Positions 17,642 to 25,752 of a DNA stretch of 64,000 nucleotides are shown in pieces. The stretch lies in the NCBI GenBank assembly GCA_963778675.1, contig CAVZVI010000008.1, positions 471,156 to 535,155 of the forward strand. The letters run 5' to 3'. The position numbers and the translations under genes are program-made. Position 1 is the stretch's first letter. Each line of letters begins with the position of its first letter. The notes beneath the pieces are model-generated. The model was not told the origin of the DNA. It searched no databases and was given only the letters and a program-made list of their open reading frames with translations. This DNA is from CAWCDJ01 sp963778675 (GTDB lineage: Bacteria > Acidobacteriota > Terriglobia > Bryobacterales > Bryobacteraceae).

Positions 17642-18895
17642 TCAGTAATGCGGAGTCCCTGGGCCATTTCCTGTCCGCACCATCTCCAGTCTTTGCAGAG
17701 CGGGTACGATGCCCGGCCAATAACGGGAGGCCACTTTTCCGAACAACGACAAATCCGCAGCCACCGTGGTCCCGGCCGTCTGGTACAGTGCCGCCGGCGC
17801 CAGCTTATCCATTCCCCGGCTGCGGCTGAACGTTTGGGTGCGCGCCAGAGAGTACCCGAGAAGCGTCGTGTCCTCGTTGAGCATGGTTTCGAAGCCGGCG
17901 AACTCGCACGCCCGGGCCGCGTCGGGCCGCGCGCGGAGTTCCCGTTTCATCAGGATCTGGTGCAGGTGTAGACGGTCGATGTCCCCCAGAATATCCAGGC
18001 GCGTGGCCGCGGGCGGGCGTCCCAGCCGCGCCGCAAAATCCCGGTGGAGTTGGGCCTGGGTGAGGGTATCGAGGCTGTCATAGAACTCGCCGGCGTCCGC
18101 GTAGACCAGGTCCACCGAGAGCTTCCGCTGCCCCAGTTCCTCCAGCCGGCGCTCCGCTGAGACGAATACCAGCCCGTCGCGCCAGTGCGCCGAAGGTTCT
18201 CCGCTCTTGGTCAGGTCCTGTTCAAAAGCCTCGTCCGTGGGATGAGCGAAGATCGCGCGCGCCGGGTCTGCAAAAGGCAGCGCGTTCTCGAATTCTTTAG
18301 CCCCCAGCGCTACAGTGGCCCGCGCCACCATCCCCGTCCACAACTGCCGCCGGTCGCGATGGATGGTCAGCAGATGCCGGTCGTCCGGCGTCCCTACCGG
18401 AACCTTGCTCTCCAGGGCGGATTTTACGGTGGCCAGCAGCAGCGACTCCCCCTGCAGCACCGTGATCGCCATCGCTTTTGCCGGCACGGATTCATACCGC
18501 TCGAGCCCAGCCATCCGCTGCAGTAATTGGAGAGATCGCTCCACGGCCGCCGTCCCCGGCTGTCCCGCCGCCAGCCCTAGTGCGCCTTCGAGCGTCGCCC
18601 TTTCCCCCTCGAAAAGCGCCCATTGGACGTAACCCTTAGCCTGCGGCGCCCATTTGTCTCTTCGATGCCGGATCACTTCCTGGACACGCGTCGGGCTGAG
18701 ATCGGCCGCCGCCACGTCGTAGTCGTGCTTATGAAAGTAAAGGAACACCGGCGCGCGCCGTTCCGCCAGCGCCTGCACCGTCTCGTCGGGACATACCACC
18801 CAGACCCCGTTGTCCACAGCCCCAAGCTCCTCGTACGGCAGGACCGCCAGTTCCTGCGACATCGCGGGATCCGAGTAAAGGATGCGTCTTGCCAT
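17642..18895 (-). CDS. Paralogue A of an unrecognised family (417 residues)
   Basis: I do not recognise this family. The protein is soluble and mostly helical with no signal peptide or membrane segment. Blocks shared with paralogue B (14966-16280) cover the whole length: the ILYSD opening, CPDETVQ-LAERRAPVFLYF, QEVIRHRR-WAPQAKGYV, a long helical middle, KRELRARPDAA, and FGK-ASRYWPGIV. No nucleotide-binding or metal motif stands out; a repeated LHRDFA/LHLH helix pair at about 290-320 is conserved in both. It starts 12 bases after the stop of the 18908 gene and ends 13 bases before the M14 gene, so it belongs to one operon with the LysM protein. Cytosolic here, exported (Tat) in paralogue B. 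Confidence 0.8.
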   Translation of the reverse strand: MARRILYSDPAMSQELAVLPYEELGAVDNGVWVVCPDETVQALAERRAPVFLYFHKHDYDVAAADLSPTRVQEVIRHRRDKWAPQAKGYVQWALFEGERATLEGALGLAAGQPGTAAVERSLQLLQRMAGLERYESVPAKAMAITVLQGESLLLATVKSALESKVPVGTPDDRHLLTIHRDRRQLWTGMVARATVALGAKEFENALPFADPARAIFAHPTDEAFEQDLTKSGEPSAHWRDGLVFVSAERRLEELGQRKLSVDLVYADAGEFYDSLDTLTQAQLHRDFAARLGRPPAATRLDILGDIDRLHLHQILMKRELRARPDAARACEFAGFETMLNEDTTLLGYSLARTQTFSRSRGMDKLAPAALYQTAGTTVAADLSLFGKVASRYWPGIVPALQRLEMVRTGNGPGTPHY

Positions 18896-18907
18896 AAGCG
18901 TCGCCGG

Positions 18908-19258
18908 TCACGCTCCCCGGGGGCCATCCCCTCCGAGTTCGAAGTGCTGCCCCGAGTCTGTCGCGATGGAATCGCCTGCGCCCGACTCGTGGGCCTCGTC
19001 CACTTCCACTTTTACTTCATCGTTCTCCGCCGCGAGCGGGTAGATCTTCCCATAGTCGTCCGTCTTGGTCTTGTGTGGCGGCTTTCCGTTGATGCTCATG
19101 GACACCGCCAGTTGCTTCAACGGACGGCCCAACTCGTCGATGACGATGATGCACCCTTTCGGCAGCGCCAGTGCGTTCTTGATCGGCCGGCCTTGCGCCG
19201 CTCGCGCCACCCGCGCTTCGCGGCCAACCACCGGGCCGCCGTCATCGCCTCCTAACAT
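18908..19258 (-). CDS. Small beta-rich protein in the LysM operon
   Basis: A 116-residue protein of unknown function. The ends are disordered (Gly-rich at both termini) and the core (about 34-92) reads as a beta-sandwich: KGCIIVIDELGRPLKQLAV, then SINGKPPHKTKTDDYGKIYPL, then EVKVEVDEA. That order (D-x-x-G-x-P, a G-containing strand, T-x-x-x-G turn) parallels the middle domain of the LysM protein next to it (LLDEDHQPMAGAPYKLAVG to STGPDGFLEQPVP), so the two may share a carboxypeptidase-regulatory-like fold. It overlaps the end of the LysM gene by 7 bases. No signal peptide. Confidence 0.7.
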   Translation of the reverse strand: MLGGDDGGPVVGREARVARAAQGRPIKNALALPKGCIIVIDELGRPLKQLAVSMSINGKPPHKTKTDDYGKIYPLAAENDEVKVEVDEAHESGAGDSIATDSGQHFELGGDGPRGA

Positions 19259-19899
19259 CCGTACACCTCCACCAGCTTTCCCTGCGTGATGGGTCCCGCG
19301 ATGCCGTCCACCGTCAAGCCGTATTTCGCTTGAAACTCCTTGATCGCCTCGGTGGTTCTCGGACCTTTAATGCCGTCGACCGGCCCCGTGTTGTACCCGA
19401 GGTTGTTCAGCCGCGCCTGAATGCCGGTTATGGTTGTCTGAGGGTCGAGCATCCCGAGCCGCAGATCCCACGAGTAGCCGGTAACGCCATCCGGCCGGTT
19501 GAGCTTCACACTCAGGCGGGCCGTTGCCGCTGCTTGCGGAACCGGCTGTTCCAGGAAACCATCGGGACCGGTACTGCCTTCCACTACCGATTCCCCGACC
19601 GCCAGCTTGTAAGGTGCCCCAGCCATCGGCTGGTGATCTTCATCCAGCAGTACGACTCGAAGCAGCACCGGGGCCGTCTTCTTGCGAAACACGTGTTGCT
19701 GCCCGGCGGCCCGGGTTTCCTCCTTCGGCGTCAACTCCGGGATGTACAGCTCCAGCCCGGGGTAGATGATATTCGGGTCCGGGCACTGGCGGCGGAATGC
19801 CTTATTCTTATCGTGGTTGTAGATCGTCTGCCAGTCGGCAAAGCCGTGCTCGTACGCGATACTGCTCAGGCAGTCACCCTGCACGATCGTATACATCAT
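19252..19899 (-). CDS. LysM and peptidoglycan-binding-domain protein
   Basis: A 215-residue protein with three parts: a LysM domain (1-55, MMYTIVQGDCLSSIAYEHGF to IIYPGLELYIP), a beta-sandwich like a carboxypeptidase regulatory domain (about 78-135), and a C-terminal peptidoglycan-binding helical domain (about 155-213, GIQARLNNLGYNTGPVDGIKG then TTEAIKEFQAKYGL). Both end domains bind cell-wall glycan. No signal peptide is present, which fits proteins exported by a contractile or other non-Sec route, but no such machinery is in the window. It heads the minus-strand cassette down to 14196. ATG codons at 19899 and 19896 are both possible starts. Confidence 0.88.
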   Translation of the reverse strand: MMYTIVQGDCLSSIAYEHGFADWQTIYNHDKNKAFRRQCPDPNIIYPGLELYIPELTPKEETRAAGQQHVFRKKTAPVLLRVVLLDEDHQPMAGAPYKLAVGESVVEGSTGPDGFLEQPVPQAAATARLSVKLNRPDGVTGYSWDLRLGMLDPQTTITGIQARLNNLGYNTGPVDGIKGPRTTEAIKEFQAKYGLTVDGIAGPITQGKLVEVYGC

Positions 19900-19934
19900 C
19901 CCTGCCAGTCCTTCACATACCCCGTCGTAGAGTG

Positions 19935-19964
19935 ATTCTATGTCAGTGCCCGTTTCAAAAACAA
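19935..19964 (-). promoter_or_regulatory. Candidate promoter of the LysM cassette
   Basis: On the minus strand TTGTTT (-35) and TAGAAT (-10) are 18 bases apart, in an unusually A+T-rich patch, about 35 bases before the LysM start. The -10 matches five of six positions, the -35 three. Confidence 0.45.
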
Positions 19965-20023
19965 TTGAGAGGAGTACTGGTTCTAGGGAGTTTTCCTCCC
20001 CTCCGCGGCGGGGTGGTCCAGCC

Positions 20024-21172
20024 TCAGGAAATCTTCAACTGCAGCCACTCCCCCAGCAGCCGCAGTTCGGCCGATAACGCGTCTGCTACGGCCGGCGTCC
20101 TCCGCCCTTCGAACCATTTCCCCAGGACTTGCAGCCGTCCCCTGGCGCGATCCGCCTTCAGGTCCACGCGTGCCGCCAGTTTGTCCCCAAGCAAGAATGG
20201 CAGCACGTAAAATCCGTATTTCCGCTTCTCCGGCGGCACGAAGATCTCCACCCGGTATTCGAAACCGAACAACCGCTCCACGCGCGGGCGGCACCAGATC
20301 AGCGGGTCGAACGGAGAAAGCAGCGCGATTGCTTCGATCGTGCGAGGTGTTTCCACCCGCGGATCGAGATACGCCGCCTCTCGCCATCCCTCCACGCGGA
20401 TCTCCAGCAGCTCCGAGGATTCCACCAGTGCGCGCAGGTGCGGCTTGGCGTCTCCCACGGGCATCCGGAAATAGTCCGCCAGATCCTTCGCCGTGCCGAC
20501 GCCGTGCGCCCGCGCTGCCTGCAGCAGCAGCGCCCGGCGGCCGTCGTCGTGCGCCACCTGGCTGCACCGGTGTTCGGACGGGATCAACCGCTCCGCCAGG
20601 TCGTAGAGCCGCGAGAAATCCCGCCGTCTTCCGGCTGCCGCCAGCGCCCCGCGCAGGAAGTGCGCTTCCAGTACCCCGCGGGTTACGGTTCCGATCCATG
20701 ATCCCGGAATCCTTCTCTCGGCGCCCTCCGGCGGGGGCAGGTCGTCGGCTGCCAGCGGGCCCCGCCGCCCGACTTCTTCGAGCACCCAGGCGGCATATTC
20801 CGCGCGTTCCTCGAGTACTTTTTCGAATCCCCAGGGCCGCACGCGATCGGTCTCCCGCCGGTACCGCAGCAGGGGCCAGGTCTCCATGGGGACGATCGAA
20901 ATCTCGTGCGCCCAATGCTCCGTGAATTCGCCGCTTTGGTAAATCAGCCGGTCGAGCGCCGAGCGGTCGTACGGCCCCACCCGCGAAAACGGCACCATGT
21001 AGTGCGCCGCGCAGACCACGTTCACGCAGTCGATCTGCAGCAGCCCCAGGCGCCGGATGGTCTCGCGCAAATGCCGCACCGTCGCGCGCCGGGGTCGCGC
21101 TCGGCCGAACCCCTGCGCCCCCAGCGCCAGCCGCCGTGCTTCCGCCAGTGAGAGTGTGCCGTTCGCGCTCAC
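20024..21172 (-). CDS. YcaQ/AlkX-like crosslink-repair DNA glycosylase (HTH_42 superfamily)
   Basis: A 382-residue member of the winged-helix HTH_42 family, whose studied members (E. coli YcaQ, Streptomyces AlkZ) unhook interstrand crosslinks or remove alkylated bases. The N-terminal repeats begin at SLAEARRLALGAQGF. The catalytic motif is Q-x-D (LLQIDCVNVV), the YcaQ-like version rather than the Q-x-Q of AlkZ. The start is a GTG whose last bases overlap the stop of the phosphoesterase upstream (GTGA), so the two are translationally coupled. The frame stays open further upstream, but that part is antisense-frame noise over the phosphoesterase gene. Confidence 0.88.
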   Translation of the reverse strand: MSANGTLSLAEARRLALGAQGFGRARPRRATVRHLRETIRRLGLLQIDCVNVVCAAHYMVPFSRVGPYDRSALDRLIYQSGEFTEHWAHEISIVPMETWPLLRYRRETDRVRPWGFEKVLEERAEYAAWVLEEVGRRGPLAADDLPPPEGAERRIPGSWIGTVTRGVLEAHFLRGALAAAGRRRDFSRLYDLAERLIPSEHRCSQVAHDDGRRALLLQAARAHGVGTAKDLADYFRMPVGDAKPHLRALVESSELLEIRVEGWREAAYLDPRVETPRTIEAIALLSPFDPLIWCRPRVERLFGFEYRVEIFVPPEKRKYGFYVLPFLLGDKLAARVDLKADRARGRLQVLGKWFEGRRTPAVADALSAELRLLGEWLQLKIS

Positions 21173-22362
21173 GCCCGCAACAGCTTGTAGACCGTGATCT
21201 CGGGCGGGGCGCCGAGGCGGATCGGCACGAAGATCGTCCCGATTCCCCGGTTCACATAGAGCTGCCCGCCCGGCCTCTGGAACAGGCCCGACACGTATGG
21301 CGTCACCAGCCGGCTGGGCGCCAGTTCCGGACTGATGAACTCGAGCGCCGCCTGTCCGCCGTGGGTGTGGCCCGCGATGCTCAGGTCGATGCCCAGTTCC
21401 GCGGCGCGGTTGAAGGTGTCCGGGTTGTGGCTCAGCAGGATGTTCACCTGGTCCGGCAAGATCAACCCCTCGATATTCGAGAGCACGTGCGGCACCGGCG
21501 GCGAAGGCCCGAAACGCCGCTGACTTTGAAAATCCACGCCGATCAGGTTCACCGTCTCGCCATGGCTGGCGATCCGGACGCTCTCGCCGCGCAGAATCCG
21601 GACGCCGGCCTCGCGGAACAGAGCCGTAATCGAATCCTCCACCCCCGCCCAGGCGTCGTGGTTGCCCAGGCAGCCGTAGACGCCGAAGGGCGCGCGCACG
21701 CCCGAAAGCGACTCCACCGCGGCTTGCTGCGTGCCCGGGTCGAAAGTCACGTAATCCCCCGTCAGCACGATCAGGTCGGGTTTCAGCGCATTGGCAATTG
21801 CGACGTACTTGCGGATCTCCTCGGCGGGCATGAACGGACCGATGTGAATGTCCGAAAGCTGCGCGATCCGGAATCCGTCGAACGCTTTCGGCAGCTTCGC
21901 CAGGCGGATCGGCTGCTCGGTGGTCTCCAGGTTGAGCCGCCCGTAAAGTAGCCCGTAGGTTCCCGCCACGAACGGTGTTGCGGCTGCCATGGTAGCGGTC
22001 CGTTCCAGGAAATGGCGGCGGCCCGGGTCTTTTGGACCCTCGGTGCGAACCCGGCGCCACCAACCCGCGATCTGCAGCGGCGCTACCAGTATCGCCACCA
22101 GGAAACCCACCAGGGAAGCGGCCATCCACACCAGGAAGGGCGCCTCCAACAGCGCCGCCTGCAGCGTGAGGTGTACAGGCGTTCCGCTCCGCTCGAAGAA
22201 GTTCCGGTTATAGGCCAGCAGGAACAGGTAGATTACAAGCACCGCCCCGCACACGGCCAACCGCAGCCCCGTCTGCGGGAAAAGCCGCTTTGCCGCGAGA
22301 TAACCCTGCCACGCCCAATACAACTGGCTCAGGGCGAAACAAAAGAGAATGATTTGGAACAC
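21169..22362 (-). CDS. Membrane-anchored metallophosphoesterase (YkuE/YaeI-like)
   Basis: A calcineurin-like phosphoesterase of about 397 residues. The N-terminal part has three to four membrane segments (FQIILFCFALSQLYWAW; LRLAVCGAVLVIYLFLLAY; LVWMAASLVGFLVAILV). A twin-arginine-like stretch (GRRHFLERTATMAAATPFVAG) precedes the catalytic domain, whose metal motifs are SDIHIGP, GDYVTFD, GNHDAW and GHTHGG. YkuE-type enzymes act at the envelope and have been linked to lipid headgroup cleavage. I choose GTG at 22362, which has AGGG at proper distance; a TTG at 22368 is too close to it. It is coupled to the DNA glycosylase downstream, a functionally odd pairing. Confidence 0.9.
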   Translation of the reverse strand: MFQIILFCFALSQLYWAWQGYLAAKRLFPQTGLRLAVCGAVLVIYLFLLAYNRNFFERSGTPVHLTLQAALLEAPFLVWMAASLVGFLVAILVAPLQIAGWWRRVRTEGPKDPGRRHFLERTATMAAATPFVAGTYGLLYGRLNLETTEQPIRLAKLPKAFDGFRIAQLSDIHIGPFMPAEEIRKYVAIANALKPDLIVLTGDYVTFDPGTQQAAVESLSGVRAPFGVYGCLGNHDAWAGVEDSITALFREAGVRILRGESVRIASHGETVNLIGVDFQSQRRFGPSPPVPHVLSNIEGLILPDQVNILLSHNPDTFNRAAELGIDLSIAGHTHGGQAALEFISPELAPSRLVTPYVSGLFQRPGGQLYVNRGIGTIFVPIRLGAPPEITVYKLLRA

Positions 22363-22382
22363 AGACAAGCCCTAAGGCTAGT

Positions 22383-23714
22383 TTACGCCCCGGCGGCCTT
22401 CGGCATTTGTACGACTTTGGGCTGCAGGCCCGCTTTGGCCAGCGCAGCGTACACTACGAACCCCGTGATGAAGCTGTAGAGCACCGCCGGTTGCGTGTAC
22501 GGCTTGATATCGGGCGAAAGCGGAAGGAACGGCAGGATCCCTACGATGAAGCCCACCAGCCATGCGCCGTAGCCGGCGATGTTGACGCCTTCGCGCGGCC
22601 CGGACCAGCGCCTGCCGGACAGCAGGTAGTCCGCCGCCATGGCGCCGCAGATCGGCCCGAACGAAGCGCCCACGATGTTGAAGAATCCGATCAGGTTGGC
22701 CGCCACGCCGGTCACCGCCAGGATGATGCCGATCACCGCGCCCGTCATGGTGGAAGCCACGCGCGGCACGCTCGGAATCATCGTATTGAAGCTGTTCCCC
22801 GCGATGAACGCGCAGAAACAGGTCGGCGGCACGGAGGCTACCGCGAACAGCAGGAACATGACCGAACCGATCGGCCCGCCGATGCCCTGGATCACGTCCG
22901 CGTAATCCCAGCCCAGGTTCGGATTGGTGCCGTGCGCGCCCGCTACAGCGATCAATGGCAGCCCCGCGGCGACCAGTGCCGCCAGCGAGATCCCGACCAG
23001 ACCGCCCCACTTCACGTCTTTTTCATCGCGCGAGTTGATTCCGAAGTCCGCGCCCGCCGCTCCGGCCGTGGCGAAGAAGCCGATCACGATGGCCAGCATG
23101 CTGCTGAACGCCAGGTAGGAATTCTGCTGCCCCGCCGGGACCGTGTAGCTGCTCACACCGCCCGCCGTCTGGAATACCACGATGATCAGCATCAGCAGGG
23201 GGATGAAGTTCAGGAAGGTCGCGATCTTGGCGACGTATTGAATCCCCTTGGCTCCCACGAAGGAAAGTGCGAGCCCCCAGATGGCTCCCGTGATGATGAA
23301 AGGCAGGCTCCCGGGTCCCGCATTGGCGCCCGCCGCTTTCAGAATAAAATCGGAGGCCACGAATGTGGCCACCGCGAACCACCCGATCTGGAGCAGCCCC
23401 ATCAGGATGCCGGGCATCACGTAGCCGCCCGCCGTCCCAAACGTCGAACTGCCCACCACGTAGAGCGGGTACCCGGTCTGCATCCCCAGCATCGCCGGGA
23501 CCCGGTAGTACAGGAAATAGCAGAGCAGGCCAGCCACCAGCAGGGCCGCCAGGCACAGACCCAGGCCGCCGTGCTGCAGCGTGTCCGCTGACATGGACTT
23601 ATAGAATGCCACCCACAGAAAAATGCCCGCGTAGCTCGGCGCGGTATTGGCATACCACGGAGCGCGGTTCCCTTTCGGGTTGGGTACCGCCTTGGAAAGA
23701 TAGTCTGGCAACAT
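22383..23714 (-). CDS. NCS1-type cytosine/purine permease (CodB-like)
   Basis: A 443-residue permease with about 12 membrane segments, of the nucleobase:cation symporter-1 family. Typical features are the N-terminal NRAPWYANTAPSYAGIFLWV, the long glycine-rich helices and the ADYLLSGRRW motif before the last helices. It likely imports cytosine, purines, allantoin or a related compound with protons or sodium. The start at 23714 has AGGAGAGG at ideal spacing; the frame is open for 30 more codons upstream without meaning. No deaminase or catabolic gene is beside it, so the substrate stays open. It ends 14 bases before the phosphoesterase begins, so they may share a transcript. Confidence 0.9.
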   Translation of the reverse strand: MLPDYLSKAVPNPKGNRAPWYANTAPSYAGIFLWVAFYKSMSADTLQHGGLGLCLAALLVAGLLCYFLYYRVPAMLGMQTGYPLYVVGSSTFGTAGGYVMPGILMGLLQIGWFAVATFVASDFILKAAGANAGPGSLPFIITGAIWGLALSFVGAKGIQYVAKIATFLNFIPLLMLIIVVFQTAGGVSSYTVPAGQQNSYLAFSSMLAIVIGFFATAGAAGADFGINSRDEKDVKWGGLVGISLAALVAAGLPLIAVAGAHGTNPNLGWDYADVIQGIGGPIGSVMFLLFAVASVPPTCFCAFIAGNSFNTMIPSVPRVASTMTGAVIGIILAVTGVAANLIGFFNIVGASFGPICGAMAADYLLSGRRWSGPREGVNIAGYGAWLVGFIVGILPFLPLSPDIKPYTQPAVLYSFITGFVVYAALAKAGLQPKVVQMPKAAGA

Positions 23715-23858
23715 GGCCTCTCCTAATCGGATAAAGCAATACGAAGGGGCCAGTATACTACAGCGCACTCCACAACTCGCGGCGCCGAAGCTGCTACAAT
23801 CCAATCTTCAAGAGCTCGCGCCGGAGGGTTCCACGGGACCAGCCGCCCCCTTACCACT

Positions 23859-25064
23859 GTGATTCGCAGGGTCTTCAAGGCGTTTCAATATCGCGACTTC
23901 CGACTGATGTGGTTCGGGGCGTGCGCTTCGAGCACCGGCACCTGGATGCAGATCGTGGCGCAGAGCTGGCTGGTCTACGAGCTCAGCAACTCGGCCTTCC
24001 TGCTGGGGCTCGATACGTTTCTCGGCGGCATTCCCATTTTCCTGTTCTCGCTGTTCGGCGGGGTGGTGGCGGACCGCTTCGAGCGCCGCCGTGTCCTGCT
24101 GGCCTCCCAGTGGACGCAGATGGGTACCGCATTCATTCTGACGGCGCTGGTGGCGTTCCACGTGGTGCACGTCTGGCATATCCTTTGCCTCTCCTTCGTC
24201 ACCGGTTTTGCGCAGGCTTTCGGGGGCCCCGCCTACCAGGCGCTGATCCCCACCCTGGTCGATAAAGAGGATATGCCGAACGCCATCGCGCTGAACTCCA
24301 TCCAGTTCAATGTCGCGACGGTCATCGGTCCCACCCTGGGCGGCCTGGCGCTGGTCAAACTCGGAGACGCCTGGTGCTTCGCCCTGAACGGCCTTTCGTT
24401 TTTCGCGCCAATCGTCTCGTTGTTAATGTTGCGGCTCCGGTTTATCCCCAAGCCGACCACGGAGAGCATCTTCACCAGCATGAAGGAAGGCTTCCGCTTC
24501 ATCCGCAAGCAGGGTGCCATGGAAGCCCTGATGTTGCTGGCGTTCTGCATGACGCTGCTGGGCACGCCCGTGCGCACGTTTCTGATCGTATTCGCCAAGG
24601 ACATTTTCCACAGGGGACCCGAAACCTTCACCACGTTCCTTTCCGTGATGGGTGTCGGTTCGGTCTGCGGGGCGCTGACCGTGGCCTGGATGGGCAACGT
24701 GCGAAACAAAGGGAGGGCTGCCCTCACTATGTTGATATGCCTTGGCGCCGGAATTGCGGGATTCTCGCTTTCGACCTCGCTCGCGGCGAGCTACGTCCTT
24801 CTGTTCTTTTCGGGAGCCTCGATGATCGGGGTCTTCACCATGGTGAATTCCCTGGTTCAGCTCATCGTTACCAACGAGATGCGCGGCCGCGTGATGAGCG
24901 TCTACAACTTCGCGTTCCGCGGCGGCATGCCGATGGGAAACCTGCTGACCGGATGGCTCGTCCCCTTATTTACCGCCCCACTGGTGCTGGCGGTTAACGG
25001 ACTGGTGCTGGTCGTTCTGGCGCTATACTTTTTGCTGGTGCACCGGCGGGTGGCGGCGCTCTGA
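23859..25064 (+). CDS. MFS transporter (EntS/MFS_3 type exporter)
   Basis: A 401-residue major-facilitator protein with 12 predicted membrane segments, of the MFS_3 group that includes the enterobactin exporter EntS. Signatures are the opening FKAFQYRDFRLMWFGACASSTGTWMQ, the loop GGVVADRFERRRVL between segments 2 and 3, and NSIQFNVATVIGPTLGG. It probably exports a small molecule such as a siderophore or drug. It begins at GTG and has no clear ribosome site. A TPR protein starts 13 bases after its stop, so 23859-27317 may be a single three-gene unit. No siderophore synthesis gene is nearby. Confidence 0.9.
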   Translation: MIRRVFKAFQYRDFRLMWFGACASSTGTWMQIVAQSWLVYELSNSAFLLGLDTFLGGIPIFLFSLFGGVVADRFERRRVLLASQWTQMGTAFILTALVAFHVVHVWHILCLSFVTGFAQAFGGPAYQALIPTLVDKEDMPNAIALNSIQFNVATVIGPTLGGLALVKLGDAWCFALNGLSFFAPIVSLLMLRLRFIPKPTTESIFTSMKEGFRFIRKQGAMEALMLLAFCMTLLGTPVRTFLIVFAKDIFHRGPETFTTFLSVMGVGSVCGALTVAWMGNVRNKGRAALTMLICLGAGIAGFSLSTSLAASYVLLFFSGASMIGVFTMVNSLVQLIVTNEMRGRVMSVYNFAFRGGMPMGNLLTGWLVPLFTAPLVLAVNGLVLVVLALYFLLVHRRVAAL

Positions 25065-25077
25065 GCGATAGAGAATC

Positions 25078-25752
25078 ATGAAGACGATGGCATGGGTGGC
25101 CGCCGGCCTGCTCCTGGCCGGGGCTTCGGGTCTGGAGACGGCCCGCGACCGGCAGGACAGCGCGGCGCTCGCCGGCAAAGTTTCCGAATTGACGGCTGCC
25201 GCGGCAAAGGCTCCGGACGATGCCGCGGCGCAGTATCGCGCCGCCCTGGCGTGCTCCTATCTCGCCGAGGTCACCACTGAGCTGCACGACCGCAAACAGG
25301 CGCGCCGCGCCGCCGAACAGGGGATCAAGCCGGCCGAACGCGCGGTCGCCCTCAAACCCGACAACGCCGAGTATTACCGCGTCCTGGGCACGCTTTACGG
25401 ACAGGCCGTTACCGATCTGATGAGCGGATTGATGTACGGTCCCAAAGCCCGCGACGCCGTCGATAAGGCGGTCGAGCTGGCGCCGAAATCGGCGGCAATG
25501 TACGTGGCCCGAGGGGTCGGCAACTACTATCTGCCGGCAGCGATGGGAGGCGGCTCCGACAAGGCCATTGCCGACTTCCGCAAAGCCATCGCTCTCGATG
25601 CGCGCGACGCCGAAGCGTACCTCTGGCTGGGCGTCGCCCTGCGCAAAGAAAACAAAGACGCCGAGGCGCGCCAGGCCCTGCAAAAGTCGCTGCAGTTGAA
25701 TCCAGACCGCCTGTGGGCCAAACAGCAACTGGAGAAGACACCGGCCAAATGA
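25078..25752 (+). CDS. Secreted TPR-repeat protein
   Basis: A 224-residue protein with a signal peptide (WVAAGLLLAGASGLE) and at least three tetratricopeptide-like helix pairs, clearest at about 90-120 (AERAVALKPDNAEYYRVLGTLYGQA) and 160-215 (ADFRKAIALDARDAEAYLWLGVAL, then ALQKSLQLNPDRLWAKQQL). TPR domains form protein-binding superhelices, so a scaffold role in the periplasm is likely; no enzyme motif is seen. Its stop overlaps the start of the membrane protein gene downstream (ATGA), so the two are translationally coupled and likely act together. Confidence 0.85.
   Translation: MKTMAWVAAGLLLAGASGLETARDRQDSAALAGKVSELTAAAAKAPDDAAAQYRAALACSYLAEVTTELHDRKQARRAAEQGIKPAERAVALKPDNAEYYRVLGTLYGQAVTDLMSGLMYGPKARDAVDKAVELAPKSAAMYVARGVGNYYLPAAMGGGSDKAIADFRKAIALDARDAEAYLWLGVALRKENKDAEARQALQKSLQLNPDRLWAKQQLEKTPAK

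Noticed and set aside
14196..19899. Type VI secretion or extracellular contractile system
   Set aside because: LysM/peptidoglycan-binding proteins of this shape can occur beside such systems, but no sheath, tube, spike, baseplate or ATPase gene is present.
20070..20077. GCCGATAA (sigma-28 -10) on the plus strand
   Set aside because: It lies inside the DNA glycosylase gene, on the other strand, with no -35 at 11 bases and no motility gene downstream.
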